A stretch of 64,000 nucleotides of DNA, taken from assembly GCA_963846855.1 (NCBI GenBank), contig CAWJXK010000008.1:496001-560000 (forward strand), read 5' to 3'. Both the position numbers and the translations under genes were made by a program. This document shows positions 36,663 through 46,948 of the stretch, piece after piece. Source of the stretch: CAIWHR01 sp963846855 (lineage in GTDB: Bacteria; Pseudomonadota; Gammaproteobacteria; Burkholderiales; Casimicrobiaceae). Below the pieces are notes generated by a model. That model was given only the letters and a program-made list of their open reading frames with translations. It made no database searches and was not told where the DNA came from. Every line of letters starts with the position of its first letter. The first letter of the stretch is position 1.

Positions 36663-38432
36663 TCAGGACGACTCGAGGACGTAGCGCCCGGGCGCGGCGT
36701 CCAGCGGCGGATGTCCCGCGTCGCCGCACGCGCGTGGCGCTTGGCGCAGCGCCCCGCCGTGCGCGGAAAGCCACGCGCCCCAGTGTGGCCACCAGCTCCC
36801 CGGATGCGAGGTCGCGCGCGCCAGCCAGTCGTCCGGATCGTCCGTCAGCAGCTCGTTGGTCCAATGGTTGCGCCGCTGCTTCGCCGGCGGATTGATGACT
36901 CCCGCGATGTGGCCCGACGCACCGAGCACGAACGTTGGCTCGCCGCCCAGGAGCGCGGTGGTGCGGTAGCCGGAGCGCCACGGGACGATGTGGTCGTCGC
37001 GCGACACATAGACGTACGCAGGCATCGTGATCCGGCCGAGGTCGATGCGCTCGCCCTGCATCGTCAGCGCGCCGGGAACGATGAGCTTGTTGTCGAGGTA
37101 GAGGTTGCGCAGGTAATAGACGTACATCGGGCCGGGGAGATTGGCCGAGTCTCCATTCCAGTGCAGAAGGTCGAACGCGGGCGGCGTCTCACCCTTGAGG
37201 TAATTCTTGACGACGTAATTCCAGACGAGATCGTTGGCGCGCAGGCTCGCGAAGGCGCCGGCGAGCTCGCCTCCGTGCACGCGCTCTCCCGCGAGGAGCA
37301 TCGGCTCGCGCGCCTGCAGATACTCGCGCGACACGTAGACGCCGATCTCTCCGGGATCGGCGAAGTCGAGCATCGTCGTGAGGAATGTCGCCGATTCGAC
37401 CGAGTGGTCGTGCCGCGCCGCCAGCACGGCGAGCGCGCTGGCGAGCAGCGTTCCGCCGACGCAGAAGCCCAGCGCATTCACCGTGGCGGTCGCGCCGATC
37501 GCCTTCGCCTGTGCCAGCGCCGTCAGCACGCCGTGCTCGAGATAGTCGTCCCAGGTGAGGCGACCTTGCTCAGGCGGGATGTTGCGCCACGAGATCATGA
37601 ACACCGTATGGCCCTGGGCCACGGCCCAGCGGACGAAAGAATCCTCCGGCTGCAGATCGAGGATGTAGTACTTGTTGATGCACGGCGGAACGATCAGCAG
37701 CGGGCGCCGATGCACCTTCGCCGTGGTCGCCGCGTACTGGATGAGCTCGATCAGCTCGTTGCGGAACACGACGTCGCCGGGCGTGACCGCGAGATTGCGG
37801 CCGACCGCAAAGGCGCGCGCATCGCTCATGGAGATGCGTCCCGTGCGCGCGTCGGCCGCGAGATTCTCCATGCCTCGCGCGAGACTCGCGCCGTCGGTCG
37901 CGGCGGCGCACTTCAGCACCTCGGGATTCGTCGCGACGAAATTCGACGGCGCGATCGCGTCGACGAACTGGCGCGTGACGAACGCGAGCCGTTGCTTGTC
38001 GGGCGCAGGCAGCGCCGCCTGCGCGGCGAGATCGGTGAGGTAGCGGCCCGCGATGAGGTAGCTTTGCTTCATCAGCGAGAAATAGGGAAGGGCGCTCCAT
38101 TCGGGTGCCGCAAAACGGCGATCGCCCGGCGCCGGCGCGACGATCTCGGGAATGGTGGCCGACGGGCCTTCCGCCAGCGCGCGTTCCGCCGCCTTCCAGA
38201 GCGCCTCGAATTGCGCCTGGGCGCGCGCGTTGAGATCGGCGAGCGCCCTCGGGTCGATCGACACGGGGGGCGGCACCGGCGCAGACGCGCTCACCTTCGT
38301 CGCCGGTGCGGACGGGCGGCCCGTCGTTGCCGCGCCGGCCCACCATTGCGCCCATTCCGCGGTCGCGCGCTGCCAATCCTCGGCGAGCTCCTGCCAGGGA
38401 TTCGGCGCTTCGGCAGCGGCGCGCTTCGGCAA
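36663..38432 (-). CDS. phaC: Class I poly(3-hydroxyalkanoate) synthase PhaC
   Basis: A 589-residue class I PHA synthase that polymerises (R)-3-hydroxyacyl-CoA on granules. The lipase-box-like nucleophile motif GFCVGG has Cys324, the acid lies in SRDDHIVPW and the catalytic His in ASGHIAGVINPP. The N-terminal domain (NPWQELAEDWQRATAEWAQW) and NYFNxx-like core LLIVPPCINKYYILDLQPED are typical. The start is TTG, with GGAGG placed nine bases upstream. The ZIP transporter gene ends only 15 bases upstream, so phaC probably depends on that transcript or a promoter within it. Confidence 0.95.
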   Translation of the reverse strand: MPKRAAAEAPNPWQELAEDWQRATAEWAQWWAGAATTGRPSAPATKVSASAPVPPPVSIDPRALADLNARAQAQFEALWKAAERALAEGPSATIPEIVAPAPGDRRFAAPEWSALPYFSLMKQSYLIAGRYLTDLAAQAALPAPDKQRLAFVTRQFVDAIAPSNFVATNPEVLKCAAATDGASLARGMENLAADARTGRISMSDARAFAVGRNLAVTPGDVVFRNELIELIQYAATTAKVHRRPLLIVPPCINKYYILDLQPEDSFVRWAVAQGHTVFMISWRNIPPEQGRLTWDDYLEHGVLTALAQAKAIGATATVNALGFCVGGTLLASALAVLAARHDHSVESATFLTTMLDFADPGEIGVYVSREYLQAREPMLLAGERVHGGELAGAFASLRANDLVWNYVVKNYLKGETPPAFDLLHWNGDSANLPGPMYVYYLRNLYLDNKLIVPGALTMQGERIDLGRITMPAYVYVSRDDHIVPWRSGYRTTALLGGEPTFVLGASGHIAGVINPPAKQRRNHWTNELLTDDPDDWLARATSHPGSWWPHWGAWLSAHGGALRQAPRACGDAGHPPLDAAPGRYVLESS

Positions 38433-38447
38433 AGGTTGCCTCCGCGG

Positions 38448-39242
38448 TCAGTGCTCGAGCACGGCGTGGGCGACGGCGATGATCGCGATCCCGAGGCCGA
38501 TCAGCACGAGCTGCTTGACCGTCTCGATCGGCTCGGGCCGACGGTGCAGGCTCGGTATCAGGTCGGCCACTGCGACGTACAGCAGGCTCGCCGCAGCGAT
38601 CGCCAGCACGGTCGGCAGAATGTTCTGCATGTCGGCGAGCGCAGCGTATCCCGCGACGGCGCCGGCGAGCGTCGCGAGTCCGGCCGTGACGTTGGTGGCG
38701 AACGCCTTGCGCCGCGAGTATCCCGAGTGGACGAGCACCGCGAAGTCGCCGACCTGTTGCGGCACGGCGTGGGCGACGATTGCCACCGTCACCGAGACGC
38801 CAAGCGCGGAATTTGCGAGGAACGAGGCGGCGATCACCACGCCGTCGCAGAAATTGTGGACGCTGGTGCCGATGAGGATCATCAACGCCGAGCGGCCCTG
38901 GTCGGCGCCGTCGTGCGTGTGCAGCGCGTGGTCGTGCTCGGTTTCGTCAGCGTCCGCGCGATGCTCGTCGTGGCCGTGCGAGTGCCGCCACAGCACGAGC
39001 TTTTCCAGCATGAAGAATCCGAGAAGGCCGGCCAGCACGGTCATCATCACGCGCTCGGCGCTGCCGGTCTCGAGTGCGTGCGGGAGCATTTCGAGGAACA
39101 CCGCGCCGAGAAGGGCGCCGACGGCAAACGACACGAGCCGCGAGATCCACGCGCGATGCAGCGCGAGGGTGCCGGCTGCGGCGAGCGTGGCGAGCACGCC
39201 GCCGGAGGCGGCCGCCAGCAGGATTTGCGTGAGTGTCGACAC
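38448..39242 (-). CDS. ZIP family metal transporter
   Basis: A 264-residue ZIP-family permease with about eight helices and a His-rich cytoplasmic loop (WRHSHGHDEHRADADETEHD) between helices 3 and 4. The metal-binding helix has HNFCDGVVIAASF and the next AHAVPQQVGDFAVL. It likely moves zinc or other divalent metals into the cytosol. The start is GTG. Its tight spacing to phaC (15 bases) is unusual and suggests co-transcription. Confidence 0.88.
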   Translation of the reverse strand: MSTLTQILLAAASGGVLATLAAAGTLALHRAWISRLVSFAVGALLGAVFLEMLPHALETGSAERVMMTVLAGLLGFFMLEKLVLWRHSHGHDEHRADADETEHDHALHTHDGADQGRSALMILIGTSVHNFCDGVVIAASFLANSALGVSVTVAIVAHAVPQQVGDFAVLVHSGYSRRKAFATNVTAGLATLAGAVAGYAALADMQNILPTVLAIAAASLLYVAVADLIPSLHRRPEPIETVKQLVLIGLGIAIIAVAHAVLEH

Positions 39243-39329
39243 GGCGAGGCGGTAGGGATGCCGCGGTTCCGCCGCCGCGGATGCGCGCGTCGGCCGAAAG
39301 GCACGAGCGTCGCATTATACGTACACGGT

Positions 39330-40120
39330 TCAGCTTCGCCCGGTGTCGTCCTCGAGCCAGGCGAGCGACGCCATCCGTCCCGACAGCGGCGCGCGCCGGT
39401 AGGAAAAGAAGCGCGCCGGCTCGTCGTGCGTGCAGAAGCCGCCGCCGGTGACGGCGCCGACGCCGGCCGCGGCGAGTCGCGCGCGTGCCAGCGCGCAAAG
39501 ATCCGCCTTCCATTTCCCCGGACGGTCCGCGACGAACGCGGATGTGGCGGCGGGATCGTGCGCGCAGAACGCGGCGTGGACGTCGGGGCCGACCTCGAAG
39601 GCGCGCGCGCCGATTCCCGGCCCGATCCAGGCATCGACGTCCCGCGCCTTGACGCCGAGCGCCTGCAGCGCGCGCACGGTGGCTTCGAGCACGCCCGCGG
39701 CGAGGCCGCGCCAGCCCGCATGCGCGATGCCGACGGCCGTGCCGTTGCGGTCGGCGAAGATCACCGGAAGGCAGTCGGCGGTTTGCACCGCTAGCACGAC
39801 ACCGCACGTGCGCGTGACGGCCGCGTCCGCAACGATCCGTGCCGCGGGCGCCGCGCCGTCGAGCACCGCAACCGTCGCGCCGTGCACCTGCTCCAGCCAG
39901 ATCGGAGGCGATGGCAGGAAGACCTGCAGCCGGCGGCGGTTCTCGGCGACCGCGTCGGGATCGTCACCGGCGTGCCGCGCGAGGTTCATCGTCCCGTATT
40001 CGCCGGCCGAGACGCCGCCGGAGCGCGTCGTCACGAGCCCGCGTGCGCGAGCGCAAGGCAGCGGCGGGACGATCCAGTCGAGGCCCGCCGCGCGAAGCTG
40101 CGCGTCAAGCGATGTCGCGT

Positions 40121-40124
<4 letters not shown>
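39330..40124 (-). CDS. pgeF: Peptidoglycan editing factor PgeF (laccase-domain protein)
   Basis: A 264-residue YfiH/PgeF protein. It hydrolyses mis-incorporated L-Ser from UDP-MurNAc-L-Ser and also shows purine nucleosidase/laccase activities in relatives. Metal-site motifs are WLEQVHGATV, VQTADCLPVIF and IAHAGWRGLA. The ATG overlaps the rluD stop by four bases (ATGA), the usual rluD-pgeF coupling. Confidence 0.92.
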
Positions 40125-41035
<911 letters not shown>

Positions 41036-41121
41036 CTCACCGGCATCGGGAGTGAGGGTCGCGGCGGGGGGAACGGTGCGGGAACGCAGGAGGAACCTCG
41101 GGAGCGGGCGGGTGGGTCGGT

Positions 41122-41127
41122 TATAAT
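41122..41127 (+). promoter_or_regulatory. -10 element of bamD
   Basis: TATAAT lies in the 121-base rluD-bamD divergent gap, about 24 bases before the -bamD start region. No good -35 is visible; the predicted start is around 41134, giving a short leader. Confidence 0.45.
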
Positions 41128-41156
41128 TCGCGTTCCACGGGGATTCGCCAGAACGT

Positions 41157-42062
41157 ATGCCGCATCAATCGGTTTCCGCACTGCATCGCCGCATCATGCG
41201 TGACACGATGCGTGCGCAGGCGCGCCGTGGGTTTGCCGCGTTCGCCATGGCGCTCACGCTCACGCTCGCGGGCTGCAATCTCATGCCGGAGGTCAAGGAC
41301 GCGACGGCCGGCTTCACCGCCGAGCGTCTCTACGCTGACGCGCACGACATGATGCGCCAGGGGAATTATACGGCTGCGGTCAAGCAGTTCGAGACCCTGG
41401 AAGCGCGTTACCCCTACGGCCGCTACGCGCAACAGGCGATCATCGAGTCGGCCTACTCGAATTACCGCGCCGGCGAGACCGCCGCCGCGATCGCCCAGTG
41501 CGACCGCTTCATCCGCACCTATCCCAATCACCCCAGCGTCGATTACATGTACTACCTCAAGGGCCTCGTGTATTTCCGCGAGGACCAGGGGCTGCTGGGC
41601 TACGTCTACGAGCTCGACCTGTCCGAGCGCGAGCCGAAGGCGATGCGCGAGTCCTACGCGGCGTTCAAGGACATGTCCGCGAAGTTTCCGGACAGCCGTT
41701 ACACGCCGGACGCGCTGGACCGGATGCGCTACCTGATCAATGCGCTCGCGATGTACGACGTGCACGTCGCGGAGTATTACTACAACCGTGGCGCGTACGT
41801 CGCGGCGGTCAACCGAGCCCAGACGTCACTGACGACGTATCCGCAGACGCCCGCCAACGAGGCGGCGCTGATCATGATGGTGCAATCCTACGACAGGCTG
41901 GGGATGATCCAGCTTCGTGACGATGCCATGGGAATCCTGCAGCGCACCTATCCGCAGAGCCCGTTCCTCACGGGAGTCGACAGTACGCCGTGGTGGAAGT
42001 TCTGGTCGAAGAGCGCGTACGTCGCGCCCAGCGACGCCAAGCCCTGGTGGCAGTGGTGGTAG
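41157..42062 (+). CDS. bamD: Outer membrane protein assembly factor BamD
   Basis: A 301-residue lipoprotein with a lipobox LAGCNL and five TPR-like repeats, as in BamD/ComL. It is part of the BAM complex that inserts beta-barrels. Segments seen are AERLYADAHDMMRQGNYTAA, LEARYPYGRYAQQAIIESAY and AEYYYNRGAYVAAVNRAQ. The C-terminus is unusually Trp-rich (WWKFWSKS and WWQWW), longer than E. coli BamD. In-frame ATGs at 41196 and 41208 would give a more typical signal peptide. Confidence 0.93.
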   Translation: MPHQSVSALHRRIMRDTMRAQARRGFAAFAMALTLTLAGCNLMPEVKDATAGFTAERLYADAHDMMRQGNYTAAVKQFETLEARYPYGRYAQQAIIESAYSNYRAGETAAAIAQCDRFIRTYPNHPSVDYMYYLKGLVYFREDQGLLGYVYELDLSEREPKAMRESYAAFKDMSAKFPDSRYTPDALDRMRYLINALAMYDVHVAEYYYNRGAYVAAVNRAQTSLTTYPQTPANEAALIMMVQSYDRLGMIQLRDDAMGILQRTYPQSPFLTGVDSTPWWKFWSKSAYVAPSDAKPWWQWW

Positions 42063-42215
42063 CGGCCAGCAAGGGCCGCAGGCGACGGGCTGCTACTCCG
42101 GCGAGTCGGTTACAGCATACCTAATCCTGCTTGGACACAATGGCCGCTATCGACTGTGGATTCAACCGGTGGATGCAACGCACTAGAGCCTGCATAGGCA
42201 GAGGGAGTGTTGCGG

Positions 42216-42275
42216 ATGAAGCAAAGACCCCGGATCCATTACACGGAGAGCCAGAAGGCGCTGATGTGGGAGAAC
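42216..42275 (+). mobile_element. IS30-family transposase N-terminal remnant
   Basis: The frame starting at 42216 begins MKQRPRIHYTESQKALMWE, a sequence typical of the N-terminus of IS30-like transposases, then loses similarity within about 20 residues. No inverted repeats or downstream catalytic (DDE) part remain. The element is a short scar, at the edge of the atypical flavoprotein gene. Confidence 0.5.
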
Positions 42276-42297
42276 GCCGGGAGGGGACGATCCCGGC

Positions 42298-44016
42298 CTA
42301 GCCGAGAGTGCTGGGACGTTCCTCGGATCGGCCACGCGGCTGGCGCTGCTCAGCGGCGAAGAGCTGATGAAGGAACTGGATAGCGATGGAACCTTCACCG
42401 ACCGCTGAGGCGACACGCTTCACCGCACCGTGGCGAACGTCGCCGACGGCGAATACGCCTGGCATGCTTGTCTCGAGGAGAAACGGACTGCGATCGAGCG
42501 GCGATGCGCGTCGCTGCGAGACATCTCCTCCCGTGAAGACGAATCCCAGCTCATCCCGATCGATGTCCGGCGGAAGCCAATCGGTGTTCGGCTGGGCTCC
42601 GATCAGGAGGAAGAGCGCGTTCGCTTCGACCGCGGCTTCCGTCTGCGACCCGATGTCGCGCAGCACCAGGCGCTCGAGCCGTCCGTCGCCGCCACCGCCC
42701 ACGACCTGGCAGCCGAGGCGCGCCTTGATGTTGTCGGTCGCCTCGATCTGGCGCACGAGGTACTCGGACATCCCGGCGCGGAGCGAATCGGCCCGCACCA
42801 CCAACGTGACGGTGCGGGCGTACCGGGCGAGGTGCAGCGCCGCTTGCCCCGCCGAGTTGGCGCCGCCGACGATGAAGACATCGCGACCGGTGAAGGCCGA
42901 TGCCTCGGATGTCGGACCCCCGTAGAACACGCCGGCCCCGATCAACGCTTCCAGCGACGGCACGTCTAGCCGGCGATACCTGGCGCCCGTCGCCACGATC
43001 ACCGCGGAGCAGCGCACCGGGCCGCTTTCGGCCAGCGTGACGACGAGCTGGTCGCCGTCGCGGGCGAGCCCCGTGACCGCCTGCATGAACACGAACTCCG
43101 CTCCGAACACCCACGCCTGGTTGTACGCGCTCTGGGCCAGCTGCCGGCCGCTGATGCCGCGCGAGAACCCTAGGTAGTTCCTGATGAGCGAGCTCGACGT
43201 GGCCTGGCCGCCGATGCCGCCCTTGTCGACCACCAGCGTGCGGAACCCTTCCGAGGCGCCGTACACCGCGGCCGACAAGCCCGCGGGACCGGCCCCGACG
43301 ATGATCACGTCGAAGTCCACCCGCTCGAGGTCGACGGCGCCGCCGGCGGCCAACGCCAACTCGGCGTTGCTCGGGTTCTCGAGGACCATGCCGTTGGGGA
43401 ACACGACGAGCGGGAGCTCGGCCCCCTCGGGGGCCGCGGCGACCAGCGCCCGGCCCTCCTCCGAGTCGGCCAGGCAGAAGTTGTGCACGACCGCGCACTG
43501 CTTGAGCGTCTCGCGCAGTTCGTAGGCTCGGCCCGTCCACGACTTGCCCACGACGTGCACGGTGTGCGGCGCGCCGCGGTTCGCGTCCCACCACTCGAGC
43601 AGCATGCTCGAGATCGTCTGGTGGAACAGCTCGTCGGGCGACTCTCCCGGTCGGAGCACATAGTAATCGAACCGACCGTCGGCCACCCCATTGAAGATCT
43701 CGTCGCCGACCGCCTTCTGGCCCCAGTCGCCGAACGCCACCATCAGGGCTCGCTTGGCCCGGGGGTGGACCTGCCGGACCTCGGCGAGCAGCTCGCTGGC
43801 CGGCACCTCTGCCGACGACCGTCCGGCCAGCACCAGGGCGACCTCGACCCCCGAGGCGGCAAAGTCCGCGAGGTGCGCACGGGCCTCCGCGGGCGATCGC
43901 ACGCAGACCACCTGATAGTGCCGCGCGTACCGATCGCGCAGCTCGCGTTCGATGTCGCCTAGCAGGCTCTCATCGCCGTCGATGGCAAGCAGGACTGGCT
44001 GGCCCATGACGCGCAT
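42298..44016 (-). CDS. FAD-dependent thioredoxin reductase-like protein with degenerate receiver domain
   Basis: A 572-residue protein. The first about 120 residues resemble a response-regulator receiver (LLAIDGDESLLGDIERELRD), but the phosphoacceptor position reads LVLAGRSS and lacks Asp. Next is a glutaredoxin/thioredoxin-like fold around TVHVVGKSWTGRAYELRETL without a CxxC. The rest is a thioredoxin-reductase-like flavoprotein: VGAGPAGLSAAVYGASEG (FAD), FIVGGANSAGQAALHLARYA (NAD(P)H) and PGVFAVGDVRHGAVKRVASA. The redox CxxC of TrxR is missing (QATSSSLI instead), so it cannot reduce thioredoxin in the usual way. It lies beside an IS30 remnant and its codon use looks unlike neighbours, suggesting transfer. 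Confidence 0.8.
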   Translation of the reverse strand: MRVMGQPVLLAIDGDESLLGDIERELRDRYARHYQVVCVRSPAEARAHLADFAASGVEVALVLAGRSSAEVPASELLAEVRQVHPRAKRALMVAFGDWGQKAVGDEIFNGVADGRFDYYVLRPGESPDELFHQTISSMLLEWWDANRGAPHTVHVVGKSWTGRAYELRETLKQCAVVHNFCLADSEEGRALVAAAPEGAELPLVVFPNGMVLENPSNAELALAAGGAVDLERVDFDVIIVGAGPAGLSAAVYGASEGFRTLVVDKGGIGGQATSSSLIRNYLGFSRGISGRQLAQSAYNQAWVFGAEFVFMQAVTGLARDGDQLVVTLAESGPVRCSAVIVATGARYRRLDVPSLEALIGAGVFYGGPTSEASAFTGRDVFIVGGANSAGQAALHLARYARTVTLVVRADSLRAGMSEYLVRQIEATDNIKARLGCQVVGGGGDGRLERLVLRDIGSQTEAAVEANALFLLIGAQPNTDWLPPDIDRDELGFVFTGGDVSQRRASPLDRSPFLLETSMPGVFAVGDVRHGAVKRVASAVGEGSIAIQFLHQLFAAEQRQPRGRSEERPSTLG

Positions 44017-44225
44017 TCTAAGGTCCGAGCCTGCAACTCGGAAGGGCGTCTTGCACCGGCGTCAATGCCTGCACGTGGTGAAAGCGGACACTCGGAGACG
44101 GTCAGCGTGCGAAGGATCGCGCGCCTAGGGTTATGCGGCCGACAGCGCGACTGTTCGCGATCCTCGATCGTAATGGAGGCCGATGCGCGAGCGGCGAGTA
44201 AACGAATCGTGCGACCAGGAATTGT

Positions 44226-46244
44226 CTACGCGCGTGCTGCGAAGAACGCCTCGACGTCCTCGATGTCCCGCGTGCGCCGCATCGGCGGAAGGCTTCTCCA
44301 GATTCGCTTCCCGTAAGGCTTGTCGGTCAGGCGAGGGTCGCCGATGACGAGCACGCCGCGGTCGGTCTCGCTGCGGATCAATCGTCCCGCCCCCTGCTTG
44401 AGACTGATCACGGCCTGCGGCAGCTGGTAGTCGAAAAACGGATTGCCGCCGGCGGCGCGCAGATGCTCGAGCCGCGCGGCGAGCAGCGGATCGTCGGGCG
44501 GTGCGAACGGCAGCTTGTCGATGACGACGACCGACAGCGCCTCGCCCGGAACGTCGACGCCTTCCCAGAAGCTCTGGCTGCCGAGCAGCACCGCGTTGCC
44601 GAGCTCGCGAAAGCGCGCGAGCAGCTCGCTGCGCGAGCCTTCGCCCTGCACCAGCAGCGGCCAGTCGAGGCCCTCGCGGGCGAAGCAATCCGCGAGCATC
44701 GCGCGCGCATCGTTCAGCGCGCGGTGCGTCGTGAACAGGAGGAACGCGCGGCCGCCGCTGGCCTTCAGCACGGGGAGCGCCGCGGCGACGACCGCTGCGG
44801 TGTGCTCGCGCGAGTTGGGCGGAGGCAGTGCGCGCGGCACGTAGAGCAGCGCCTGCGTATCGTAGTCGAACGGCGACTCCCAGCAGCCGGTCGCGGCGTC
44901 GGCGAGGCCCAGCTCACTTTGGTACAGCGAGAAGTCACGCCCGACGGCGAGCGTCGCGGACGTGAAGATCCACGCGCGCCCGGATTCCGTGACCTGCTTC
45001 GAAAACGTGTCGGCGATCGACAGCGGCGACGCGAAGAGCTGCCATCCCTGATTCGTCACGTCGACCCAGCGGATCCATTCCTTCGCCGGCCCGCCTTCGA
45101 CGTCGGCAACGGGGCCGGCGTTGCGCCAGCGCGCGAGCGCGGCCGCAGCCTCCATCGCGCGGCGCGCACAGTTGCCGAGTTCTTCGCTGCGCTCGGCGAA
45201 GAGCGTCAGCTCGGCCGCGAGCCGGTCGAGCGCGGCGCCAAGGAGATCAAGCGCCTCCGGGAAGCCCTCGCGCGTTGCCGCGACGCCTTGCGCGAGCTTG
45301 CCCGGCGTGTCGCCGAGCGCCAGGCGGACCTTGCGTATCGCCGGCCCGACGCCCGCCGCCGCATCCGGCAGATCCGCGACTTCGCGCGCATCGGTGCGCG
45401 CCGCGACCTCGGCGTCGCGCGCGAGCTCGGCCAGCACGCCGGCGCCGACCTGCTCGCCGAAGAAGAGTGTCGCGGTGTCCGGCAGTTGGTGCGCCTCGTC
45501 GAGCACGATCGTGTTGCACGCCGGCAGGAGCTCGGCGAGGCCTTCATCGCGCAGCATCACGTCGGCGAAGAAGAGATGGTGGTTGATCACGACGACGTCG
45601 GCTTCGAGCGCCGCCTTGCGCGCCTTCAGCACGAAGCACTCCGCGTGATGCGCGCATTCGCTGCCGAGGCAATTGTCGCGGGTCGACGTCACCAGCGGCC
45701 AGATCGTCGCATTCTCGGGAACGTCGGCGAGCAAGCCGCGGTCGCCGCTTTCGGTCGCGTGCGTGAACGCGACGATCTTCGCGAGATGGCGGGCGTCGTC
45801 GCGCGACGGAAGGCGTCCCTCGGCGGCGGCGCGCTCGAGATGGTGATGGCAGACGTAATTGGCGCGCCCCTTGAGCAGCGCGAGCGTGACCGGCAGGCGC
45901 AGCGCGTCGCGCACCTGCGGCAGGTCGCGCTGGAAGAGCTGGTCCTGCAGCGTCTTGGTGCCGGTCGACACGACGACCTTGCCGCCGTAGAGCAGCGCCG
46001 GGACGAGATACGCGAAGGTCTTGCCGGTGCCGGTTCCGGCTTCGGCGATTAGCGTTCCCCGGGTGCGAATCGCCTGCGCGACCGACTCGGCCATCGCGAG
46101 CTGCTGCGCGCGAAAGCGGAAGCCGGGAAGCGCGCGCGCGAGCGTTCCGCCGTCGCCGAAAATCGCGGCGAGCTCGGTGTCGGGCGCGGCAGGAGATCCG
46201 GAATCTTCGGCGTGGGCCGTCCGGTCGTGGACGTCTTCGATCAG
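44226..46244 (-). CDS. ATP-dependent DNA helicase, YoaA/DinG (XPD-like) family
   Basis: About 670 residues. Walker A is AEAGTGTGKTFAYL, the DEAH box is VLDEAHQLP, and the Fe-S cluster cysteines are seen in NYVCHHH, DNCLGSECAHHAEC. Later motifs are LLGSQSFWEGVDVPG and QGAGRLIRSETDRG. It is a 5'-3' iron-sulphur helicase for repair of damaged DNA. No standard start is present between the upstream stop (46241) and the first family residues (DTELAAIFGDGG); the frame is open to 46628. The start is placed at CTG 46244, which overlaps the upstream stop, with low certainty. Confidence 0.85.
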   Translation of the reverse strand: MIEDVHDRTAHAEDSGSPAAPDTELAAIFGDGGTLARALPGFRFRAQQLAMAESVAQAIRTRGTLIAEAGTGTGKTFAYLVPALLYGGKVVVSTGTKTLQDQLFQRDLPQVRDALRLPVTLALLKGRANYVCHHHLERAAAEGRLPSRDDARHLAKIVAFTHATESGDRGLLADVPENATIWPLVTSTRDNCLGSECAHHAECFVLKARKAALEADVVVINHHLFFADVMLRDEGLAELLPACNTIVLDEAHQLPDTATLFFGEQVGAGVLAELARDAEVAARTDAREVADLPDAAAGVGPAIRKVRLALGDTPGKLAQGVAATREGFPEALDLLGAALDRLAAELTLFAERSEELGNCARRAMEAAAALARWRNAGPVADVEGGPAKEWIRWVDVTNQGWQLFASPLSIADTFSKQVTESGRAWIFTSATLAVGRDFSLYQSELGLADAATGCWESPFDYDTQALLYVPRALPPPNSREHTAAVVAAALPVLKASGGRAFLLFTTHRALNDARAMLADCFAREGLDWPLLVQGEGSRSELLARFRELGNAVLLGSQSFWEGVDVPGEALSVVVIDKLPFAPPDDPLLAARLEHLRAAGGNPFFDYQLPQAVISLKQGAGRLIRSETDRGVLVIGDPRLTDKPYGKRIWRSLPPMRRTRDIEDVEAFFAARA

Positions 46245-46804
46245 CGCTTGCCGGTTCCGTGAGCCGCGGCAGGCGCGGCCGTGGATGCCGCCGCCTTGGC
46301 CGTGCCTTCCGCAAGCGAAGTGCGAACCGCGCTCGCCTGTTTGTGAAACGCCTCGTACGGCTGAGCGACGCGCGTCTTGTAGGCGTTGTCGTCCTCGCCC
46401 CGCTGCCACTTGAGGCTCGCGATCGCCTGCATCCAGAGGTCGTAGAGCGCGCGCAGGTCGTCGACTGCGGCCTTGCTGCCCGTCGCCTCGCGCAGCGCGG
46501 CCTGATACGGGCGCGTGATGTTGATCTTCTGCTTGTCGACGCAGTACTCGCTCTTGGCGCCGTTGACGCCCTCTTCGGATTTCTCGTAGCCGAACTCGAT
46601 GATCTCGATGCTCTTCACGTGCCGGCACATCGTATAGAGATGGTCGACCGCGTCGATGAAGCAGTCGACGGCGCGGGGACCCGCGACATTCGGGCAGATG
46701 TACGTGTCGGGCCTGGGGACGAACCCGCCTTGCTGGGCGGCAGCCGGCGAGGCGACGGCGCCGATCAGCGCAGGGGCGAGGAGAACGAGCAGCGTGCGCA
46801 ACAT
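46241..46804 (-). CDS. Exported hypothetical protein upstream of the DinG-type helicase
   Basis: A 187-residue protein with signal peptide (LLVLLAPALIGAVASPAAAQ). The mature part has paired cysteines in TYICPNVAGPRAVDCFID and TMCRHVKSIEIIEFGYEKSE and a long Ala-rich C-terminus ending in GTGKR. Conserved in betaproteobacteria but uncharacterised. Its end abuts the helicase frame. Confidence 0.6.
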   Translation of the reverse strand: MLRTLLVLLAPALIGAVASPAAAQQGGFVPRPDTYICPNVAGPRAVDCFIDAVDHLYTMCRHVKSIEIIEFGYEKSEEGVNGAKSEYCVDKQKINITRPYQAALREATGSKAAVDDLRALYDLWMQAIASLKWQRGEDDNAYKTRVAQPYEAFHKQASAVRTSLAEGTAKAAASTAAPAAAHGTGKR

Positions 46805-46948
46805 GGCAGGTCCCGGAATGACGGTCGGGGAATGGGCAATGCTACCGCGGTACGCGGTCGGTGCTCAAGGCAGACGAATGGACGACATGCCGAGCGCCGG
46901 TGGGCGAGAAATCCGCGCGAGGCTGGCAAACGGCGGATCGCGCTTCGC

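Noticed and set aside
36453..39794. An 1113-codon plus-strand frame opposite phaC, ZIP and pgeF
   Set aside because: Low-complexity Arg-rich product, antisense to three supported genes; it only starts in the 116-bp repeat by chance.
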